This document shows, in pieces, positions 49,987 to 55,589 of a DNA stretch of 55,589 nucleotides (within the stretch, counting starts at the first letter, position 1; the number at the start of each line of letters is the position of its first letter). Source of the DNA: Methylobacterium sp. B4. Its GTDB lineage: Bacteria; Pseudomonadota; Alphaproteobacteria; Rhizobiales; Beijerinckiaceae. Where the stretch lies: NCBI RefSeq assembly GCF_003201865.1, contig NZ_QJJJ01000029.1, positions 1 to 55,589 on the forward strand. Direction: 5' to 3'. Below the pieces are notes generated by a model. It was not told the DNA's origin and did not search any database. It saw only the letters and a list, made by a program, of their open reading frames with translations. The translations under genes were made by a program, and so were the position numbers.

Positions 49987-50047
49987 GGATGTCTGTCTTT
50001 CGGGAGAGCCGGCGGTCGAGGTCCGGAACGGCCTTGACGCGCTGCCG

Positions 50048-51355
50048 TCAATAGGCGGGCGAGAACCGGCCGTCGCGTTCGGTCTCGTCCAGCGTGTCGC
50101 GGGCGATGGCCAGCGCCGCCGGCGGCAACGCGGCCTCGAGCCGGGGCACGGCGCCCGCCACCGCCCGCTCGATGGCCGGGCGCGAGAAGTAGCCGCCGTT
50201 GATCTGGGTGCGGTGCATGACGACCCGGGTGAAGTCGCGCATCAGCGCCATGTCCGGCGGCTTCGGATCGCTCCAGAAGGTGTCGATGTCGCCCTGATGC
50301 GTCAGGCCCGGCAGGTTGTAGACCGCTTGACCGAAGGCGAGGGTCGGCCGGCCGCGCTCCAGCGCCAGCATCCCCACCGTCGAGTTTACGAGCACGACGC
50401 CGCGGCTGCCGTCGATCAGCTTGGGCAGGTCGCCGCCGTCGATGAAGTCGAGGCGGTCGTTGCAGCCGTGGCGCTTGGCCGATTGCCGGGCGCGCTTGCG
50501 CCAATTCATGATCCCGCTGTCGAGCGGGTGCAGCTTTACGAGGAGCCGGGTCGGTGCCTGCGAGTGCTTCGCGAACGAGGCGATCACCCTGTCCATGAAG
50601 CCCTCGACGCCGAGGAACGGCGAGTGGACGCGGATCTGGTAGTCGCTGTCGAGTTGAAGCGGCAGCAGGAAGTAGTCGGCCTGGATCGCTGCGTAGATCT
50701 CGTTGACCCGCGCCGCCTCGCGCCGGGTGCGGCCGCGGCGCACGAACTTCTTGATCCAGCCGCCGTACTCCGCGGCGATGTGGTTCGGTCGATGGGTGCG
50801 AAAGCCCGGATAGAGATACGGGAAGCCGATATTGGCGATGTTGAAGCCGATATCCCACAGGCTGCGCCGGGCCATGTCGCCCGTCAGCGGCATCGCGCGC
50901 CCCGGCTGCGGCAGCTTGCGGGCGATCGCCCGGATCTCCTCGGCGCGCTTCGGCAGCGTGGAATTGCCGTTCACCCCGCCCGCCTCGCAGGTGATCCAGT
51001 AGGGCCGGACGTACCCTTCCTCGAAGACGTGGATGCGCACGCCCAGCGGCTTGGCGACCAGCACCGCGGCCTGATGGTAGGGTCGGCAGTCGCCGAACAG
51101 CACGATGTCGGTGACCGCGTGCTCGCGGATATAGGCTTCGAGGTAGGCGTCCCAGTCGTCGCGCTTGCCACGGTAATGGTCGGCCGGAAGGCGCCAGAAC
51201 AGCCAGTCGCCCGCCGAGAAATTGATGCGGCGGACCTTGTGACCGCGCTCGATCAGCGCCGCGCCGAGAATCGAGAAGAACGGGGAGGCGATCCCCTGCA
51301 GGAACAGGAACGTGGCGGCGTGACCATGAACGGCACTGGCACGTGGCTGCGACAT
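50048..51355 (-). CDS. kpsS: KpsS-like capsule polysaccharide protein
   Basis: This 435-residue cytoplasmic protein resembles KpsS/LipB, the Kdo transferase that starts the lipid-linked poly-Kdo stem of group 2-type capsules. Marks are FLQGIASPFFSILGAALIERG, HVFEEGYVRPYWITCE and LLVKLHPLDSGIMNW near the C-terminal half. RGVVLVNSTVGMLALERGRPT and FGQAVYNLPGLTHQGDID are also family segments. It is divergent from the KpsC-like gene at 51688, the usual partner. No membrane helices are seen. Confidence 0.9.
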   Translation of the reverse strand: MSQPRASAVHGHAATFLFLQGIASPFFSILGAALIERGHKVRRINFSAGDWLFWRLPADHYRGKRDDWDAYLEAYIREHAVTDIVLFGDCRPYHQAAVLVAKPLGVRIHVFEEGYVRPYWITCEAGGVNGNSTLPKRAEEIRAIARKLPQPGRAMPLTGDMARRSLWDIGFNIANIGFPYLYPGFRTHRPNHIAAEYGGWIKKFVRRGRTRREAARVNEIYAAIQADYFLLPLQLDSDYQIRVHSPFLGVEGFMDRVIASFAKHSQAPTRLLVKLHPLDSGIMNWRKRARQSAKRHGCNDRLDFIDGGDLPKLIDGSRGVVLVNSTVGMLALERGRPTLAFGQAVYNLPGLTHQGDIDTFWSDPKPPDMALMRDFTRVVMHRTQINGGYFSRPAIERAVAGAVPRLEAALPPAALAIARDTLDETERDGRFSPAY

Positions 51356-51687
51356 TCCGAGGTGCTCAATCCCTGAAGCGCGAAGCGAAGGGCCGACGGC
51401 GTCGAGGCTGACGAAATCTCATGCTCTGACCGTCGCAGCAACCACAGCGAGAGGAGAGCCGAGCGATTCGAGAACCTCCGTGGCCGATACGTCACGTCTT
51501 TTGAGAATGCGACGATCGGTCGGGGAGGTCTCGCGCCAGATTACGGCTCCGTTGTGTCCGGCCGATCGTCGTCCCCTGGAAAATCCGCCCCATCCCCGGG
51601 ACGACCGTCCTCCGCCCCTGCTCCGCCGCCCATGCACGAACCGCCCTGGGCCGCGACCCCGGCTTGGGCTATGGAGCGGGCCTTGCC
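51356..51687. other. 332-bp divergent intergenic region (kpsS / kpsC)
   Basis: It separates the two capsule glycosyltransferase units. No gene, terminator or clear promoter consensus is seen. An in-frame TTG at 51664 may extend the KpsC-like protein by eight residues. Confidence 0.4.
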
Positions 51688-53634
51688 ATGATCGATCTGC
51701 GCCACATCGAGCCGGACGGGGATACCGGGCTGCCCCGCTCCTTCCTGCCGCTCGGCCGGACGGTCCGGCATCTGCGCGCCGAGATCGAGGCGGCCACGGG
51801 CGTGCCCTTGAGCCTGCGCTCACCGGGTGCCCCGGCCCTCTGGTCCCCCGCTGCGGCGGGGAGCGGTCTTCCGGTCCTGCGGGTCGCCCCGGGGCCGCTC
51901 CTCAGCCCCTACGATTCGCCCGCCACCGGCTTCGCGAGCCTGAGACTGAGTTATGCCGGCCGCCCGGTCGGCGGCGAGGAGCCCTCGACGGACCTGGGCG
52001 ATCTGCTGCGCGCGGTTCGCCTCTCCGGCTTCAACCGCTGGCCGCGATCCGGCGCGGGTTCGGCGGAAGAGGCTTTCGCGGGAGCGCCGGGCCTGGCCCT
52101 GATCGATGCGCGGACGGCGGCTTCCCGCGGGTCCGTGCACGCCTTCCTGGCGCGCCTCCTGGCCGAGTTCCCGTCCGCGCGTTTCGTCGCCGCCGGCCCG
52201 GACGGCTGCCCGGATGAGGCCGCGCCGACCGATCCGCGGCTCGTCGTCCTCACGGCGCCGGCCGATCCGTGGCGACTGTTTCCGCTCGCCGGGCGCATCC
52301 ACGTGGCGCGGTGGGACGCCGGCTGGGAGGCGCAGGCCGCAGGCTTCGAGACGCATTGCTCCGACCCCGCGGCGGGCCCCCGGCCCGGCGATGCAGCCGC
52401 TCTCCTGGCGTCCCGCTTCGGCGAAGGCGTGCACGGCTTCGATCCCTGGACGCGGCGGCCGATTTCGCTTGCGGAGGCCGCCGAGCGGGTGGCGTGGTTG
52501 CGCGACCGCTTCCGCGGCGACGCGCGCCGGGTCGTCCTCGTCGGCGTCTCGGGCTGGAAGCGTGCGGCGCTCGATGTCTTCGCCGCGGGCCCGGCGGGGC
52601 CGCCGCTCCACACCATGACGGCGCAGGAGGCGGTCGCGCTGGCGCGCAGCCACGACGCCCGAGTTCAGGCCTGGGCGACCCGCTGCCCCGAGCAGCTTCC
52701 GGGCCTATGCGCGCAGGCCGGCATCCCCTTCGCGCGCATCGAGGACGGCTTCCTGCGCTCGGTGGGCCTCGGCGCCAGCCTGCAGCCCGGCGCGTCCATC
52801 GTCGTGGACGACCTCGGCATCTACTACGACCCGCGTGTCGAGAGCCGGCTGGCCCGCATCCTCCGGGAGGCGGCGTTCCCGCCCGACGTGACCGCGCGCG
52901 CCGCCGCCTTGCGCGAGAGCATCGTGGCGCGACGCCTGAGCAAGTACAATGTCGGCCTCGCGGGTGCCGGCGAGGATTGGCCCACGGACCGGCGGATCGT
53001 GCTGGTGCCGGGACAGGTGGAGGACGACGCCTCGGTGCTGACCGGTTCGCCGCAGGTTCGCGGCAACCTCGCGCTCCTGCGCGCCGCCCGCGCCCGAAAT
53101 CCGGACGCCTTCCTGCTCTACAAGCCGCATCCCGACGTGGAAGCGGGCTTCAGGCCCGGCACGATCCCCGAGGCCGAGGTGCGGGCGCTGGCCGACCGCG
53201 TGGTGGGCGGCCTCTCGATCGTGGATCTGCTCGACCGCTGCGACCACGTCGAGACCATGACCTCTCTGGCAGGCTTCGAGGCGTTGATCCGGGGCTTGAG
53301 CGTGGCCGTTCACGGCCGGCCCTTCTACGCCGGCTGGGGCCTCACCGAGGATCTCGCCCCGGACGCCGACCGGGGCCGGCGGCTCTCCCTCGACGAGCTG
53401 GTGGCGGGCGCGCTGATCCTCTACCCGCTCTATCTCGATCCCGTGGCGATGAAGCCCTGCACGCCGGAGCAGCTGCTCGACCGCCTCAGCGAGGCCCGCG
53501 CCGCCGCCCCGCCCTCGCCGCTTGCACTCGGCGCCGTCCGCCACGCCACGATGCGGCTGCGCTACGCCGTCCTCAATCCGATCCTGCGCCGCCTTCGCGC
53601 CCGCCGCGGCGTGTCCGGCGGACCGCGGCGTTAA
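51688..53634 (+). CDS. kpsC: KpsC-like capsule polysaccharide protein
   Basis: This 648-residue protein has a convincing KpsC Kdo transferase module in its C-terminal half, with ARIEDGFLRSVGLGASLQ, IVVDDLGIYYDPRVES, LVPGQVEDDASVLTG, LLYKPHPDVEAGFRPG and CDHVETMTSLAGFEAL. KpsC normally has two related modules; here residues 1-270 carry no such motifs and look diverged. The start is ATG at 51688 with GGAG 12 bases upstream; TTG at 51664 is possible. With KpsS it would build the poly-Kdo linker. The next gene starts nine bases after the stop. Confidence 0.9.
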   Translation: MIDLRHIEPDGDTGLPRSFLPLGRTVRHLRAEIEAATGVPLSLRSPGAPALWSPAAAGSGLPVLRVAPGPLLSPYDSPATGFASLRLSYAGRPVGGEEPSTDLGDLLRAVRLSGFNRWPRSGAGSAEEAFAGAPGLALIDARTAASRGSVHAFLARLLAEFPSARFVAAGPDGCPDEAAPTDPRLVVLTAPADPWRLFPLAGRIHVARWDAGWEAQAAGFETHCSDPAAGPRPGDAAALLASRFGEGVHGFDPWTRRPISLAEAAERVAWLRDRFRGDARRVVLVGVSGWKRAALDVFAAGPAGPPLHTMTAQEAVALARSHDARVQAWATRCPEQLPGLCAQAGIPFARIEDGFLRSVGLGASLQPGASIVVDDLGIYYDPRVESRLARILREAAFPPDVTARAAALRESIVARRLSKYNVGLAGAGEDWPTDRRIVLVPGQVEDDASVLTGSPQVRGNLALLRAARARNPDAFLLYKPHPDVEAGFRPGTIPEAEVRALADRVVGGLSIVDLLDRCDHVETMTSLAGFEALIRGLSVAVHGRPFYAGWGLTEDLAPDADRGRRLSLDELVAGALILYPLYLDPVAMKPCTPEQLLDRLSEARAAAPPSPLALGAVRHATMRLRYAVLNPILRRLRARRGVSGGPRR

Positions 53635-53643
53635 GGGCCTTCG

Positions 53644-55113
53644 ATGAGCGCGGCGACCCTTCTCCTGCCCCTGGCGGTCGCGCTCGCGGGCTCCCTCGCC
53701 ATCGAGGCGGCGGCCTCCCCGCGCCGGCCGAGCCTGCGTCCGGGCGATCTCGCGATCCGGCTGGCGGGCTACGCGCTCATCACGCTGTTCTGGTTCCAGT
53801 TCTCCTGGCGCCCCTGGCTCGCGGCCTCCTCCTGCCTGCTGACGCTCGCCATCCTCGCCGTGGTCGATTCGCTCAAGCGCCGAGTGATCGGCGAGCCGGT
53901 GGTGTTCAGCGACCTCGCCCTGCTCGCCCAGGTGCCGCGCCATCCGCAGCTCTACTACACCCTGCCGCTCACCGACCTGCGCATCGCGGGGCCGCTTCTG
54001 GCCGGCCTCGCCGCCGTCGTCGCGTGGTACCTGATCGAGCCGGCCGCTCTTCCCGACGCGACCGGCGCCGCCATCCTCGCGATCCTCGGATTGCCGGTCT
54101 CGCTGGCCGGCCTCGTGCTGGCGGGCCTGACGACGCCGGGCCGGGCCCTGCTGCGCCGTCTCTTTCCGCGGCCGGACCTCGAGCGCGACGTGCAACGGTT
54201 CGGGCTCGTCGCGACCATGATGGGCTACGCCCTGCGGCGCCTGGGCGAGGAGGCGCCGCCGGCTACGAAGCCGTCGCCGGCCGCCGGAGCGGATGCCGGC
54301 GACGAGGTCGTCGTCGTCGTCCAGCTCGAATCCTTCCTCGATCCCGCCCGCATCGGCGGCCCCGCTTTGCCCGCGATGTCGCGCATCCGGGCGCAGGCGA
54401 CGCAGTACGGCCGCCTCGCCGTACCCGCCCACGGCGCCTACACCATGCGCTCCGAGCACGCGGTGCTGACCGGTTGCGAGCCCGAAACGCTCGGCTTCGG
54501 CCGCTTCGATCCCTACCTCGCCCGCAAGGGCGAGGAACCGACGAGCCTCGCCCGACTTGGCGCCGGGGCCGGCTTCGCGACGGTGTTCGTGCATCCCTTC
54601 CACCGCGACTTCTTCGACCGGGCGCGGGTGTTCCGCCGACTCGGCTTCGAGCGATTGGTCATGGAGGAGGATTTTGCGGGCGCGACGCGGGTGGGGCCCT
54701 ATGTGGGCGACCTCGCGGTGGCCGAGCGCATCCTGGCGGAGGTCGCGCCGGGCCGGGGCCGCACCTTCGTCTTCAGCGTCACCATGGAGAATCACGGTCC
54801 CTGGAAGCCCGGGCGGCTCGCGGGCATCGACCGGCCGCTGGACCAGTACCTCCATCACGTCGCCAATACGGGTCGGGCCGTCGAGCGCCTGATCGACGGG
54901 CTGTCCGGGCGGCGGGCGACCCTGTGCGTGTTCGGCGATCACGCGCCCTCGCTGCCGGACCTGCCCCCCTCGGCGGAGGGGCCGGCGGCGACCGACTACG
55001 CCCTGTTCCGCTTCGGCCGGAACGAGGAGGCCGCACCGCTCCGGCGCGACCTCACGGCAGCGGGCCTCGGCTGTGTCCTGCGGGACGCCCTCGCGCCGAA
55101 TCGACGGGGGTGA
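53644..55113 (+). CDS. LTA-synthase-like membrane sulfatase-fold protein
   Basis: This 489-residue protein has four to five membrane helices in residues 1-190, with RPSLRPGDLAIRLAGYALI and VFSDLALLAQVPRHPQLYY typical of the LTA synthase family. An alkaline-phosphatase-fold domain follows from about 215. The likely nucleophile threonine lies in GAYTMRSEHAVLTG, and VVVVVQLESFLDP, FVFSVTMENHGPW and CVFGDHAPSLPDL carry metal and substrate residues. Such enzymes transfer phosphoglycerol or phosphoethanolamine from lipids to glycans. Here it may decorate the capsule. It follows the KpsC-like gene by nine bases and is presumably cotranscribed. Confidence 0.87.
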   Translation: MSAATLLLPLAVALAGSLAIEAAASPRRPSLRPGDLAIRLAGYALITLFWFQFSWRPWLAASSCLLTLAILAVVDSLKRRVIGEPVVFSDLALLAQVPRHPQLYYTLPLTDLRIAGPLLAGLAAVVAWYLIEPAALPDATGAAILAILGLPVSLAGLVLAGLTTPGRALLRRLFPRPDLERDVQRFGLVATMMGYALRRLGEEAPPATKPSPAAGADAGDEVVVVVQLESFLDPARIGGPALPAMSRIRAQATQYGRLAVPAHGAYTMRSEHAVLTGCEPETLGFGRFDPYLARKGEEPTSLARLGAGAGFATVFVHPFHRDFFDRARVFRRLGFERLVMEEDFAGATRVGPYVGDLAVAERILAEVAPGRGRTFVFSVTMENHGPWKPGRLAGIDRPLDQYLHHVANTGRAVERLIDGLSGRRATLCVFGDHAPSLPDLPPSAEGPAATDYALFRFGRNEEAAPLRRDLTAAGLGCVLRDALAPNRRG

Positions 55114-55307
55114 GTCGGTTAAGCGTGGCCGTGCCACGGTGGTGACGCATTGCTGCGTGAGCCCTCGGCGGCCTTCGCGCGGCCTGCGCGTCGTCGCGAG
55201 TATGAGTCCCCGGGGGCAACGGTTACATGGATCGCAGCATCGGTGCGCAGGACGAAGAACGGGCGAGCGGGGCCGATCGGCCGGCCGCGGCCCGGACGGG
55301 TCGGCCC

Positions 55308-55589
55308 ATGAAGCGCGCGGTCGCCCTCGCGGTCGTCGGCACCGCGCTGGCCGTGTCGGGCTGCTCGTTCCTTCCGGCTGCCGGTCCGACCACCTCGGCG
55401 ATCGAGACGGGTGCGGACGTGGCCACCGCCGAGGGGCTGTTCGCCCGCTACGAGATCATCGACGTCACCCCCGCCGTCGTCGAAGCCCTGCGCACCCGCC
55501 CCCTCGACAGCCTGCTCGTCACCTTCGGCGACAACCGCCCCGCCGTCGAACCCGTCATCGGCGTCGGCGATGCCGTCGCCGTCCAGGTC
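55308..55589 (+). CDS. Wza/KpsD-type polysaccharide export lipoprotein (partial)
   Basis: The frame stays open to the window end, so the first 94 residues are seen. The N-terminus MKRAVALAVVGTALAVSGC has a lipobox (VSGC, lipidated C19). Then FARYEIIDVTPAVVEALRT and VEPVIGVGDAVAVQV begin the Poly_export domain of outer membrane secretins for capsule or exopolysaccharide. The in-frame ATG at 55227 would put 27 residues before the signal, so 55308 is preferred. It fits as the outer membrane exit of the capsule locus. Confidence 0.85.
   Translation, partial: MKRAVALAVVGTALAVSGCSFLPAAGPTTSAIETGADVATAEGLFARYEIIDVTPAVVEALRTRPLDSLLVTFGDNRPAVEPVIGVGDAVAVQV

Noticed and set aside
50022..50046. GGAAC-N16-CGTC on the plus strand
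   Set aside because: It has one mismatch and no plus-strand gene close downstream; it lies beyond the 3' end of kpsS on the wrong strand.
52269..55145. Very long plus-strand open frame (958 codons) across the kpsC-like and sulfatase-like genes
   Set aside because: It runs in a different frame over two well-supported genes and is dominated by Arg/Gly/Pro, the mark of a GC-rich shadow frame.

Overview
The window reads as chromosomal sequence from a high-GC alphaproteobacterium of the order Hyphomicrobiales (Rhizobiales), most likely Methylobacterium or Methylorubrum. This is an inference from recognisable families: an EcfG-type sigma factor, an EnvZ/OmpR-like pair, a phasin, a separate-subunit cytochrome bc1 operon, and a hisB-DUF2628-hisH-hisA-hisF-hisE-coaA run. 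Codon use is strongly GC-rich throughout, except for an AT-rich island near 15560-15665. I see no insertion sequence, prophage, CRISPR array, rRNA or tRNA. The first 131 bases hold nothing I can assign.

Layout. (a) 0.1-6 kb: a DUF3072 protein behind a perfect EcfG-type promoter, a branched-chain aminotransferase, a MarR/OmpR/EnvZ-like regulatory run, and a second aminotransferase. (b) 6-13.5 kb: small envelope proteins, MscL, an unusual EcfG-family sigma factor, GyrB, a metallo-beta-lactamase-fold hydrolase, a thioesterase and several very small genes. (c) 13.6-21.9 kb: a DEAD-box helicase, an RTX-type calcium-binding protein, a sulfurtransferase, a heparinase-like protein and PurH. (d) 22-28.3 kb: acetate uptake and activation (MHS transporter, ActP, YjcH-like protein, Acs), all on the minus strand. 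(e) 28.6-36.2 kb: a PAS kinase lacking its phospho-accepting histidine, a phasin, an L,D-transpeptidase, a small response regulator with an unusual N-terminus, and a lytic transglycosylase-like protein. (f) 36.5-41.3 kb: the histidine operon with coaA. (g) 41.5-48.4 kb: a phosphoesterase, MtnP, cytochrome bc1 and a MetY-like sulfhydrylase. (h) 48.4 kb to the end: a capsule-type polysaccharide locus with formyltransferase-like, SDR, KpsS-like, KpsC-like and LTA-synthase-like proteins and the start of a Wza/KpsD-type export lipoprotein.

The most interesting signal concerns the general stress response, in which PhyR, NepR and sigma-EcfG form a partner switch. Two genes 26 kb apart carry N-terminal segments that line up without gaps over 28 residues with each other and with the core of the anti-sigma factor NepR as I remember it. 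In one gene (7899-8606) the segment is fused to an EcfG-type sigma factor; in the other (34222-34743) to a phospho-receiver domain. A textbook EcfG promoter (GGAAC-N16-CGTT) sits in front of the DUF3072 gene at 422-446. These would be NepR modules joined in cis to the other two kinds of part in the switch. The assignment rests on alignment by eye and needs a profile search.

Other points of note are tandem PhaR-like operators before the phasin gene, two CtrA-like half-consensus boxes, clustered short direct repeats before the helicase gene, an MHS transporter with a large periplasmic insert, and a KpsC-like protein in which only one glycosyltransferase module looks intact. All functional calls come from reading the translated sequence; no database search was run.
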